A stretch of 53,091 bases of DNA, taken from assembly GCA_903907995.1 (NCBI GenBank), contig CAIVQH010000032.1, forward strand, positions 1 to 53,091, given 5' to 3'. Under the pieces are notes generated by a model. The model was not told where the DNA came from. It saw nothing but the letters and a program-made list of their open reading frames with translations, and made no database searches. Made by a program: the position numbers and the translations under genes. The DNA is from an uncultured Verrucomicrobiota bacterium (GTDB lineage Bacteria; Verrucomicrobiota; Verrucomicrobiia; Limisphaerales; UBA9464). Positions 43,101 to 51,699 of this stretch are shown piece by piece (the stretch's first letter is position 1; every line of letters begins with the position of its first letter).

Positions 43101-46100
43101 GGCTGTAGGTCACGGTCTGTCCCGCGTCGGGGTCGGTGGCCACGGCGGTGAAGGTCAGCGTGGTCTGCTCCGCCACCGTCTGCGGCGGGATCGCGGCCAG
43201 CACCGGCGGCAGGTTGGCGCCGGCGACGACGTTCGCCTGGCCGGGGGTCGGCGAGGGAAAGAAGACCAGCGGCAGATCCCCGCCATCGGGGTAACGGCCC
43301 TGGCTGATGTCGTTGGTCTGCGTGCCGAATCTGAAGCCATCCACCAGGTTCCCATCCGGGCCGAAGAGGCCCAGCGCCTGGCCGGCCTTGGCCAGCTTGA
43401 AGTTGACGTGCAGATCGGCGTTCGTGGGGCTGTTCGCCTTGGCATTGTTGTCGGCCCACACAAGCAGGAAGCCGCCCGCCGGGATCACGTAGCCGGGGGG
43501 CACGGTGAACTCGGTCGAATTCGTGAGGCTCTCCGTGAGCCGGTAGCTGGTTAGGTCCACGGCGGAGTCGCCGGCATTGAAGAGTTCAAACCAGTCATCG
43601 GCCTTGCCGCCGACAGGATTGAAGATCGTGGACGTGTTGTCCGCCATGAACTCGTTGATGGTGACCTTGATCGCGGGGAAGGTCGGGTCGTTGGTCGTCC
43701 CGGCCGTCACATTGTAGAACGAGCGGCGGTTCCGCGGTTCGCCGTCCGGGTACGAGCCGAAGCTGCGGCCGGCCGGGAGCTGCTTGTAATCCAGATAGTC
43801 CATCACCGTGGACGTGCTGGTCACGCGCACCAGAGCCACTCCGCTGTTGGTCGGATTCAGGCGGAAGCTGGTATGCAGGATCGTGTCCGTGGACTGCGCC
43901 GGCTGGCCGTCGGCCCAGACGACGAGGAACTGGCCCGGGGCGATCGTGAAGCCGGCCGGAAAGCGCCACTTCGCGAGGTTGGTGTAGTTGTCGGTGAGCG
44001 CGTAGGCGCCGAGGGTGATGCTGTTCGTGCCACCATTATAAAGTTCGATGAAGGGGTCGTGCTCGCCGGCATTGTCCACCGGGCCGGTGACGTTGTCGGG
44101 CAGCACTTCGTTGAGCCACAGGTTGGGGAAGGGCGGCGTGCTGGCCTTGACCGAGTTGGCGCGGCCGGGCGTGACCCGGTTCACCGAGTTGGTCGGGGCC
44201 GTGGCCCAGTTGCCCACCCGGTAGCTGCCCCGGCTCGGGTCGATGAGCTGCAGGGACGGCCCGAAGCCGTCCGCATTGGTGGACCAGGGCAGGCGGTTGT
44301 CGTAATGCACATCACTGATCACGAGGTCGTTGGTGCCGCCGACACCGAGCGGCTTGACGAGCCGGAGCGTTTCGCCGCCGTTGTTGAGCGAGCCGGAGAA
44401 CTCGGCAAACACCTGGATGGAGGATCCGTAGGCGGCTTCAAAGGCGGTGCGGTCCTTCACGAGCACGAGGTAACCGCCCGGCGGCAGCAGCGATCCGTCG
44501 GGGAAGGTGTAACCCACGCCCTCCAGCCGGTCGCCGGAGAGGTCAAACAGGGTGGTGGTGGAGTTGTTGAACAGCTCCACGAACGACGCCCCGGTTTCGG
44601 CCGGGCTGTAGTGGATCTCGTTGATCACCACGTAATCCTGGGGCTGCTGGATGGCCCCGGCGTAGCTGACCGTGATCGTGTCGGTGGCCCCCGGGACAGG
44701 GTTGCCATTCCGGTCCAAGCCGGCCAGCGTGAACGCGTTGGAAGCGGCGGCCAGCGGCACGGCGACGGAGAAGGAGTTCTGGTCGGTCCAGGTGGCCGGA
44801 TAGACGGTGCCGTTTACCGTGATGTCCGCCACGGCGAAGGGCGCGGTGCCGGTGAGCGTGGCCGTGGCCGTGCTGGAGGTGAAGCTGTTGCCGTTGTTGC
44901 TCGTGATGGCGAACTGGGCCACGTCGTTGGCGGCGATCTGGGTTTGGATGAAGGCGCGGCGCTGCACGATGTAGTTGGCCACGCCACTGGGTGAGCCCAG
45001 GCCGCCAAGCCCGTTTTTCACGAGGGTGGCGCGGCGGGAATCGATGACCGGCCCATATTGGGCGGGGTCCATGGGCCCGTTGACCGCGTCCTGGTAGGCG
45101 CGCCAGAGCATCCGGCGGAAGGCCGGCGTTTCATACATGCGGTTGACGACCGGATCCTGCCCGTCCCAGAGCCCGTCGGTCGCCCCGTTGCCATCGCCAA
45201 AGGTGAAGTCGATGTCCCAGGGCATGAGTTTCCAGGTCTCCCCGGGCAGCTTGTAGGCGTACATGTTCTGGCCGACGCTGAAGCTGTAGGAGTCCCAGTT
45301 TCCCAGCACGCGGTGGAAGGCGAAGATGCGCATCCATCCGTCGAGGTCGGCGATGCTGAGCAACCCAGGAACATAGGTGCCGGTCGGGGTGTTGTTCGCG
45401 GAGGGATCGTTGGCCGCGGTGACGAGGTTGAAGACGTTGGTGTAGTTGTTCTCCGTGCCGCCGTAGCCGCGCGTCTGCCAGTTGAAGCGGTAGCGGGCGA
45501 GCTTGTAGGCGCCGCCCGTGGTCGTGAACGGCTCCAGGGTCGCGCTCACGCCGTTGAAGCTCGTGTTGTCGTCCTGGAACTCGAACCAGATGGCGATCTT
45601 GTAGAGGTCACCCTCGTTGGGGGAGGGAAAGTGCGCCCGGGCGTAGTCGCCGGTCGGCGTCTCCTCATCCTGCGAGAGGTTGTAGAGCTGGCCGCCGTTC
45701 CGCCACAGCTGCATATAGTGAGAGTGCAGGTAGGGGATGCCCATCTGCTTGCCGAGCCAGGTGGCCAGCTGGTTCCGCAGGCCGGTGCTTTCCGCGCCGC
45801 CGTTGCCCGTCGAGCGGAAGACGCGGTCGGTCGCGCCCAGCAGCGGATCATCGTCGGCATTGATGACCGCGAAGCTGCCGGCACCGCCGTGGTACGGGCT
45901 GCCCTTGTCGCGGAAGCCCACATTGTAGATCACACGGAAGCCGCCATACACGAGGGTCGCGTCGCGGTAGGTGTTGTTCAGCGGATTGGTGCGCTGGTTT
46001 TCGGACGCCTGCGAACTCCACATGTGATAGTGGCCGAAGTTGCCGAAGGGGATGGGATCATCCCAGCGGATGTAACCCTCGGCCGAGGGCAGCGCGACGG

Positions 46101-49100
46101 GCTCCAGATTCGAACTGGGGAAAGTGCCGGTCGCGGCGTTGGTCGCGGCATCCACGGCCACGATCTTGAACCCGATGAGGGTGCCGGAACTGCGCCCCGT
46201 GATCGTGGCGGAATAGATGCCGTCACCGGCCACCGCGTCGCCGCCGGTGCCGTCATCGCGCATGACGATGTTGCTGGCCGTGGTGGTGGGGTCCACCCGG
46301 GTTCGCAGGGTGACAGAAGCGAGACCGTCCGCGTCGGAAACGCGGCAGGTGACCACCACCGCCTCGCTGGCGCGGGGCAGGGCGGGCGTGTGGGTCACGT
46401 CGTAGATGGCCGGCCCGGCGTTGGGCACAAGCCGGCTGTTGGGCAGGCCGGGTGTGCCAAGGTTCTTCGGCACCACCAGGCGGCAGGGCAGTTCGAGCCA
46501 GCCGCCACCCAGGCGGAACAGGATCTCCGGAGAGCCGGCGACCCAGCGGGCCTTCGCGCGGATGGTTGCGGTGTCGCCTGGGTTCAGCGAGGTGGTCAGC
46601 GCGGTGCGGATCGAGTTGATGCCGGTGTCGCTGTCATCCTGGGCGCGGATGTGCAGGGCGCGGGTGCCGGCAAAGGCCCCCGTGCTTTCCACGGTGGTGA
46701 AGCTGTGGTTGCCGAAGAAACTCCAGCCCGCAGCCCCGGATTCGAAGCCGTTGTTGCTGACCAGATTTGCGCCGCCGGTCTTGAAGACCTCGACTTCGTC
46801 CACCATCGCCTGGCCGCCTCCCTCGCTCCCGATGTGCAGGCGGTTGGGCGGGAAGCCGTCCTGGCCGTTGTCGAGCACGCCGGTGACGGCGTAGGTGTTC
46901 CACTGGCCCTTCTGGGATTCGTCGGAGTCCGCCCAATTGGCGGGTTGCAGCAGATCGGCGTGGGGATCGGTCAGCTCCAGGCTGGAGCCCCCGCCGCCGG
47001 AATATTTGCCCCAGCGGCCGCCGGTTCCATAGGTCACCTCGGATACCACGACATGGATCGAGTTGGTCGCCAGTTCGCCGAATGCGTTGGTGCTCACCAG
47101 GTCGTCCGGCTTGGTGAGCGCGAGATGGGCGCCGGAATTCTTCAGCGAGCCGGAAAAGTCACCCACGGTATTGGTCGAATTGAGCTGTGAATAGTTGGTG
47201 AGCAGCTGGTCGCGGCTCTTGCCGACCACAAGGTAGCCGCCGGGGGCCAGGCTCACGCCCTTGGCGAACTTGTAGCTCACGGCATCTTCCAGCCGCCAGC
47301 CGGTCAGATCCACCGTGTTGGTTCCCCGGTTGTAGAGCTCGACGTACTCGTCGTTGCTGTCACCGCTGATCGGGGCGTACATCAGCTCGTTGATGACGAT
47401 GTCCGTCACTTGCCAGGGGGCATTGGCCGTGCCGGGGGTCGGCTGGGTCAGCCGGCGGATGGTGGCGGCACCGTCGGGGAAACGGCCCGAGGCCACGCCG
47501 TTTTCCTGGTCGTGATAGCGCACGGCGTCGAGGACGCGGGTCGCGTTGGAATTCACCAGGTAGATCGCCTCGCCCGCCGCGCTCAGGCGGAAACCGAGCT
47601 GGTTCTGGTCGAACATCAGGAAGCCCTGTTTCGGGATGATCGTTCCGCCCGGGATGCGGAAGCGGTTCGTGACCGGCGAGTCGCTCAGATAGCAGCCGCT
47701 GAGATCCACGTCGGCGAGGGTGTGGTTGTAGAGCTCGATGTAATCGACCTGCGGGTCGTCGGTGTGGGCGAGAAACTCGTTGATGACCACCCCGCTCTGC
47801 GGGTTTGCCAGGAGGGTTTCCTGCCGCCCCGGCGTGCCGCCGATGGCCTCGCTGATGCCCCAGGCCCGGGGGTCGGCCTCACCGTAGCTGGGCCGCCGGA
47901 GCACCAGCGAATGGCCGGTCCCATCCGCCGCCACGGGCCATGGCGCTTCCGTGCCGTAGGTCATGTCCAGCTTGATCGCGCCGGTCTGGTCGGCCAGGCG
48001 TACCGTGTCGCCGGAATTGCTCAGGGACCCGAAGATGGGCCCGAGAATGGTGCCCGCTCCACCCGCTGCCCGGAGCGCGTCGGGATCGGCCGCGACCGTG
48101 AGGAATCCGCCGGCCGGGACGACCGTGCCGGGCGGGAACTCGAAGGCGATTCCGCCCGTGAGCTGCCAGCCGGAAATGTCCTCGAAGATCGTGTCGGCGT
48201 TGTACAGCTCCACGAACTCGAGGTTGCCGGTCACGCCCGCCGGCGGGTTCGGGTGGTACATGATTTCCGAAAAGACCAGGCCGGTGCGCCGGCTGCTCGG
48301 CGCGAGCGGTTCACGGTCGGGCGTGTAGGTGCCCACCACGGCGCTCTGGATCGGGCCGTAATCACGGAACTGTGCGGTCGAGACCTGCTGGGCGTTGCCG
48401 CTGGAGAGCGCGAGACCCACGTAGATCTGCGCCGGCAGGGTGACGGTTGCGGTGCCGAGCTGCACCCACTTCTGGCCGTCGAGGCTGCCGAAGCCGGTGA
48501 ACACATTGCCCACGCGCCGCAGGCGCAGCCACGTCTGCGGGTAGTTCACCGGGAAGCCGCCGTTCAAGGTGGCGGTGGTCGCGCCTCCCCCCACCGTGGT
48601 GCGGGACTCGAAGAAGCTGCCCACCTCGACCGACGCCCCGAAGATCGCGGCGAAGGCGGCATTCGCATTGAGGCTCCCGCGCGCCATCAGGCCAGCGTGC
48701 AGGAACGGGTCGGTCACCGTGGCGTCGGCCACGCGGACCTGCAGGTCAAAATTGCCGCTGCGCAGCTCCCAGGCGAACTGGAACTGGTCGCTGTTGCCAT
48801 TGATGTCAGCGCCGCCGCCGGTCACGTCATAGGCCCCGGCACTCACCCGTTGGATCGAGCCGCCGCCGGTGCCGATGTCCTGCGAGACAAATTCCAGCGC
48901 CAGCAGGGAAATCGTGCTGCCGGGCAGGATGGTGTTGGGCGTTTGGGCGCGGTCCTGCACCCCGTTCACGGTCAGGGTGTAGGTGGTGCCATAGGCCAGG
49001 GGCGACGTGGTCAGCACCACGGTGCTCGCGTCTGTACCATACGCGACTGAGGAAACCGTCACCCCGCCGCTGATTTTGTAATTGGCGGTGGCCAATCCGC

Positions 49101-50043
49101 TCGCGCCGCTCACCGGCTCGCTGAAAGTCAGCTGGATATTGGTCGCCCCGAGATTGATGACACCGGTCAGCGTGGGCTTGGTCGTGTCCGGCAGCACGGT
49201 GAGCGTGGCCGTGGTGGAGTTGGTGCCGCCCAGCTTGTTCGTCAGCGAGGCCATGAACACCGAATTGTTGTCGTCCAAGGTGACCGGGCCGTAAGTGAGG
49301 ATGGAGCCCGTCTGTCCGGATACGACCGTGCCGTTGCGCCGCCAGATGTACGTCACGATGTCGAGATTCTTCGCCTTGATGCTGAACGTCGCGGTCTGCC
49401 CCTCGATGACGGTCGTGTTGGTCGGCTGCTGCGTGATGACCGGTGGGCCGAACGAGGTGCCGAAAGGCAGCAGGTAGGTCGCCGGAATCGGTCCCTCGTC
49501 CACGCCGTCAGGACGCAGCCAGCGCACCGCGAGGTTGTCGCCGCCGCCGCCCTCCTTTTGCAACGCGCTGATGTAGTAGTTCTGCCCGGCGATGAGCTTG
49601 ATCGGGGCCGACTGCTGCTCGGGGAACTTGGTCCACTCCCGTTGACCGGCCCAATCAGGTACCGAGGCGATCTGCTGGACGTTTGCCGGATCGGTGTCGG
49701 TGCTCAGGAACAGCGCGCCGTTGTCGTCCGTGGCGATCCAGAAGGTGTAATTGCCCGTGACCGGCGGCGTGATGTAACCATGCATCCGCTGGCCGTAATT
49801 GTCATCGAAGTTGGAGGGCGACTCGAAGAGGTCGGTGACGAAGTTCGTGAGCGTCGGGTGGTCGGGGTAGATCGGGTTGTTCGTCAGGTCGCTGATCGCG
49901 TTGCCTGAGATTCCCTGGTAAACCTCCCGCAGGATCGAGCCACCCCGGGCGGGCAGCCACGCTGCCATAAGCAACAGCAGTGCAAGGCTTAGCCGCTGGG
50001 CCGGGAAACGGCCAAACGGCCGGCAGTAATGGGGAAAACGCAT
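40174..50043 (-). CDS. Giant exported CotH / lamin-tail / Ig-repeat protein
   Basis: A 3,289-residue protein from ATG 50043, where a signal peptide begins (L-S-L-A-L-L-L-L-M-A-A-W-L-P-A-R-G-G). Domain order by approximate residue: PA14-like 40-180; Ig-like 185-270; SbsA-like Ig 280-370; a concanavalin-like lectin part 380-560; lamin-tail domains near 586, 754 and 881; a CotH-like kinase 1335-1700 with M-P-W-D-I-D-F-T-F-G; lamin-tail domains near 1806, 1977 and 2128; four tandem cadherin/He_PIG-like repeats 2276-2650; lamin-tail near 2661 and 2974; another He_PIG near 3126; and a C-terminal beta domain from about 3220. It probably acts at the cell surface in adhesion or carbohydrate binding. 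The CotH part may phosphorylate a protein. It is intact in one frame. Confidence 0.9.
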   Translation of the reverse strand: MRFPHYCRPFGRFPAQRLSLALLLLMAAWLPARGGSILREVYQGISGNAISDLTNNPIYPDHPTLTNFVTDLFESPSNFDDNYGQRMHGYITPPVTGNYTFWIATDDNGALFLSTDTDPANVQQIASVPDWAGQREWTKFPEQQSAPIKLIAGQNYYISALQKEGGGGDNLAVRWLRPDGVDEGPIPATYLLPFGTSFGPPVITQQPTNTTVIEGQTATFSIKAKNLDIVTYIWRRNGTVVSGQTGSILTYGPVTLDDNNSVFMASLTNKLGGTNSTTATLTVLPDTTKPTLTGVINLGATNIQLTFSEPVSGASGLATANYKISGGVTVSSVAYGTDASTVVLTTSPLAYGTTYTLTVNGVQDRAQTPNTILPGSTISLLALEFVSQDIGTGGGSIQRVSAGAYDVTGGGADINGNSDQFQFAWELRSGNFDLQVRVADATVTDPFLHAGLMARGSLNANAAFAAIFGASVEVGSFFESRTTVGGGATTATLNGGFPVNYPQTWLRLRRVGNVFTGFGSLDGQKWVQLGTATVTLPAQIYVGLALSSGNAQQVSTAQFRDYGPIQSAVVGTYTPDREPLAPSSRRTGLVFSEIMYHPNPPAGVTGNLEFVELYNADTIFEDISGWQLTGGIAFEFPPGTVVPAGGFLTVAADPDALRAAGGAGTILGPIFGSLSNSGDTVRLADQTGAIKLDMTYGTEAPWPVAADGTGHSLVLRRPSYGEADPRAWGISEAIGGTPGRQETLLANPQSGVVINEFLAHTDDPQVDYIELYNHTLADVDLSGCYLSDSPVTNRFRIPGGTIIPKQGFLMFDQNQLGFRLSAAGEAIYLVNSNATRVLDAVRYHDQENGVASGRFPDGAATIRRLTQPTPGTANAPWQVTDIVINELMYAPISGDSNDEYVELYNRGTNTVDLTGWRLEDAVSYKFAKGVSLAPGGYLVVGKSRDQLLTNYSQLNSTNTVGDFSGSLKNSGAHLALTKPDDLVSTNAFGELATNSIHVVVSEVTYGTGGRWGKYSGGGGSSLELTDPHADLLQPANWADSDESQKGQWNTYAVTGVLDNGQDGFPPNRLHIGSEGGGQAMVDEVEVFKTGGANLVSNNGFESGAAGWSFFGNHSFTTVESTGAFAGTRALHIRAQDDSDTGINSIRTALTTSLNPGDTATIRAKARWVAGSPEILFRLGGGWLELPCRLVVPKNLGTPGLPNSRLVPNAGPAIYDVTHTPALPRASEAVVVTCRVSDADGLASVTLRTRVDPTTTASNIVMRDDGTGGDAVAGDGIYSATITGRSSGTLIGFKIVAVDAATNAATGTFPSSNLEPVALPSAEGYIRWDDPIPFGNFGHYHMWSSQASENQRTNPLNNTYRDATLVYGGFRVIYNVGFRDKGSPYHGGAGSFAVINADDDPLLGATDRVFRSTGNGGAESTGLRNQLATWLGKQMGIPYLHSHYMQLWRNGGQLYNLSQDEETPTGDYARAHFPSPNEGDLYKIAIWFEFQDDNTSFNGVSATLEPFTTTGGAYKLARYRFNWQTRGYGGTENNYTNVFNLVTAANDPSANNTPTGTYVPGLLSIADLDGWMRIFAFHRVLGNWDSYSFSVGQNMYAYKLPGETWKLMPWDIDFTFGDGNGATDGLWDGQDPVVNRMYETPAFRRMLWRAYQDAVNGPMDPAQYGPVIDSRRATLVKNGLGGLGSPSGVANYIVQRRAFIQTQIAANDVAQFAITSNNGNSFTSSTATATLTGTAPFAVADITVNGTVYPATWTDQNSFSVAVPLAAASNAFTLAGLDRNGNPVPGATDTITVSYAGAIQQPQDYVVINEIHYSPAETGASFVELFNNSTTTLFDLSGDRLEGVGYTFPDGSLLPPGGYLVLVKDRTAFEAAYGSSIQVFAEFSGSLNNGGETLRLVKPLGVGGTNDLVISDVHYDNRLPWSTNADGFGPSLQLIDPSRGSYRVGNWATAPTNSVNRVTPGRANSVKASTPPFPNLWLNEVLPDNVTGPVDNAGEHDPFIELYNGGTNSITLGAYALTDNYTNLAKWRFPAGFTIAPGQFLVVWADGQPAQSTDTILHTSFRLNPTNSGVALVRVTSTSTVMDYLDYKQLPAGRSFGSYPDGEPRNRRSFYNVTAGTTNDPTFPAIKVTINEFMADNTSTIFNPVGGKADDWFELFNAGDSAVDLTSYRLTESLTNSTEFTVPPGYVIPAGGFLLVWADNNAKANSPTNADLHVNFKLAKAGQALGLFGPDGNLVDGFRFGTQTNDISQGRYPDGGDLPLVFFPSPTPGQANVVAGANLPPVLAAIPPQTVAEQTTLTFTAVATDPDAGQTVTYSLGLDAPAGTTIDPATGVFAWTPSEEQGPGTYTFSLRALDNGTPPRSAVQHVTVTVNEVNRPPALAPIADRTINEGSLFSFTATATDPDVPANKLTYSLDAGAPTGTAIDANTGVFTWTPTESQGPGVYPLTVRVSDGSLGDAKTFTLTVNEVNNPPVFDPIQPQSVNEGQPFTLTVHAADPDSPPVAVTYSLEGNLPSGISIEPGSGIIQWTPSEAQGPATYSIIVRATELSGGLSAVQSFGLTVNEVDQAPVLGTLKDFTVEEGSVVTFQATATDADLPPQTLTYTLGVGAPAGASVDPNSGIFVWATPDDTGPTTNSITLTVTDNGPGNLSDTKSFTVITVPKFRAVINEIMYHSTATNAAYVELFNPSTITTQDLGGLQLAGENLRFDFPAGTKLAPGKFLVVAQNLAAFASAYGSTIPVLGPWSGQLDRFGTQLGIFDRTGRTLTLVDFRASLPWPTNADGGSALQLVDARRDSSRVGNWGANSGPQWQHVVQSGTASSSTLYLYLETATDVYVDDVVLVAGNVAEVGANLLANGDFESDFPGPFAIGTDGNMAQSARSTTVKHGGNASLHLVATAGGTTRASAVYQDLATPLTQGAPYTVSYWYLPNTAGGNLTVRLSGSGIRSTVNIANGSTSVTGFTPGTTNSVVADLPEFPPLWINEVLPNNTTGLLDSRDLPEPWLELVNRGSLPVSLDGWSLANSYTNLGQWVFPAGTVIAPGQFLLVFADGQPADATPTELHTNFRLDPTNGVLALSRPQLGLPAVVDYLDYSVPTANQSFGRDPDNFPGGLKIFSLPTPAAANPSAIANRAPVLAAIGSQTAYVGQALSFLVTATDPDAGQTLTYSFPGASPVGATLTGSPAQFSWTPTAAQVGANSVVVRATDNGVPPLSDDATVSINVIAPTTPALGATVNDSNVTLTWPAQIGLRYRVEVSDSLSTPWQTLNEFVATSTAATASDNLTGHSERYYRLVIP

Positions 50044-50317
50044 AGATGAAAGTGCGATAAAGGGGACGTTCAAGCAACAATCGGGTGACAGCCAGTTTGT
50101 GCGGTCACGGGCCACGATGGCCGGAGACAGTTCTTCTGCCGGGAAAGGGTGCTCATGTTTGATAAAGGCGTCAGCGCAGCAGCTTCCAAGCCGCCGCTGG
50201 TACCGGTTTTGGGGATTCGGAGGGTACGGACAACTCAGCAGCGTCATTTTACCGAGCTGAAATTGCGGTCGGATCCGGGACGATGGAATGGAGTGCAAGT
50301 CATTCCCAGTTTGCCGG

Positions 50318-51508
50318 TTACCGCTTCGCGAGCGCATTGGCCGCCACCTGCTGAAACTCCCGGCGGACCTGGCTGGCGTCGCTGTTCGGGAAATTCGCGC
50401 GTTGCACCATCAGCACGTACGCGACGCCCTTCACGGGATCGACCCACGCCTGCGTGCCCCACGCGCCACCATGGCCGAAAGTGCCCGGCGAGAGCATCGC
50501 CGCCACCCCCTCGTGCGGCCGGCGCAGCACACAGGTGCCGATGCCCCAGCCGTAATCCTTGCCGTGCTGCCCAAAGGTGTCGTTTTGGAAGAACCCCACT
50601 GGCAGGTCACCGGTCTGCGGCGTGGAAAGCAGCTTCAGCGCGACGGCACTGAGGTAACGATGGCCGTCCAGCTGCCCGCCATTCAGCAACATCTGGCAGA
50701 AGCGCGCATAATCCTGCGCGGTCGAGTAGAGCCCGCCATTGCCCTGCGGCGGCTTGTCGCGGGGGCCGAACTCGGGACGCGGCGGCACGGCGTCCAGCTT
50801 GCCGGTGTCCTTGTTCTTGGCATAGGCGGTGACGAGCCCGGCGCGTTGGGCGTCATCCAGATAGAAGGTTGTGTGCTTCATGCCCAGCGGCCCGAACAGG
50901 CGCTTCTGGAGGAACACGTCGAAGGTCATCCCGCTCACCACCTCGACGATGCGGGCGCCCGCATTGATGCCGCTCTGCGTGTAGCGCCACTGGCTGCCCG
51001 GCTCATATTGCATCGGCGTCGCGAGCCAGATCGGCACGAGATCGGCCAGTGTCTTGGCCGCCTGCGCGGCCGGACCGCTCGCCTCGCCCAGTCCGGAGGT
51101 GTGCGTGAGAATCTGCGTGATCGTGAGGTTCGCGGGCTTGCCGGACGGCGTCTTCAGGTTGGCGAACTCCGGCAGATATTTCGCGACTGGATCGTTGACG
51201 TTCAGCCGGCCCTCATCCTGAAGCATGAGGATCGCCGTCCCGGTGACTGGCTTGGTCATCGAGGCGATCCAAAAGAGCGTGTCCGGCGTCATCGGCCGCT
51301 TCGTCGCGACATCCGCCAGCCCGGTGCATTCGAGATGCACGGTGCGATCCTTCGTGACCACGACCGTGACGGCCCCGGAAATCTCATTCTGCTCCACCAT
51401 CGCCTGCATCGCCGCCCCGACGCCGGGCAGCTTCGGTGCCTCGGCCAAAGCCGACAGCGCGACCGACAAGGCAAGGCCGACCAAAAAACCAACACGACGG
51501 GGATGCAT
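50318..51508 (-). CDS. Serine hydrolase, class C beta-lactamase family
   Basis: A 396-residue exported protein from ATG 51508, with a signal peptide (V-G-F-L-V-G-L-A-L-S-V-A-L-S-A-L-A). The SxxK motif is S-M-T-K (Ser83-Lys86). The tyrosine motif is Y-T-Q (Tyr176), with Gln in place of the usual Asn. A G-H-G-G motif near residue 353 takes the place of KTG. The family includes AmpC, EstB-type esterases and D-aminopeptidases; this one is more likely an esterase or peptidase than a true beta-lactamase. It is co-oriented with the giant gene, 274 bases upstream of it. Confidence 0.88.
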   Translation of the reverse strand: MHPRRVGFLVGLALSVALSALAEAPKLPGVGAAMQAMVEQNEISGAVTVVVTKDRTVHLECTGLADVATKRPMTPDTLFWIASMTKPVTGTAILMLQDEGRLNVNDPVAKYLPEFANLKTPSGKPANLTITQILTHTSGLGEASGPAAQAAKTLADLVPIWLATPMQYEPGSQWRYTQSGINAGARIVEVVSGMTFDVFLQKRLFGPLGMKHTTFYLDDAQRAGLVTAYAKNKDTGKLDAVPPRPEFGPRDKPPQGNGGLYSTAQDYARFCQMLLNGGQLDGHRYLSAVALKLLSTPQTGDLPVGFFQNDTFGQHGKDYGWGIGTCVLRRPHEGVAAMLSPGTFGHGGAWGTQAWVDPVKGVAYVLMVQRANFPNSDASQVRREFQQVAANALAKR

Positions 51509-51699
51509 GCCGGGAGCTTCAACCGGCGCGCCGGATTCCGTCAACCGCCAGCACAACCGCCTCGGGAGGGCGCGGTTCCACCCGCGCCGTAAAATCCATG
51601 GTACCCGTTGTTGTTTCACCCCTCTGCCTCGGAACGGAAGTTGCTTGATTACGGGGGCCGCACAGCTACTGGTTATTCAACGTTAAGCCGCTTTCCGCC

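Noticed and set aside
45058-47190. 710-codon forward frame within the giant gene
   Set aside because: Valine/glycine-rich antisense shadow without start signals or domains.
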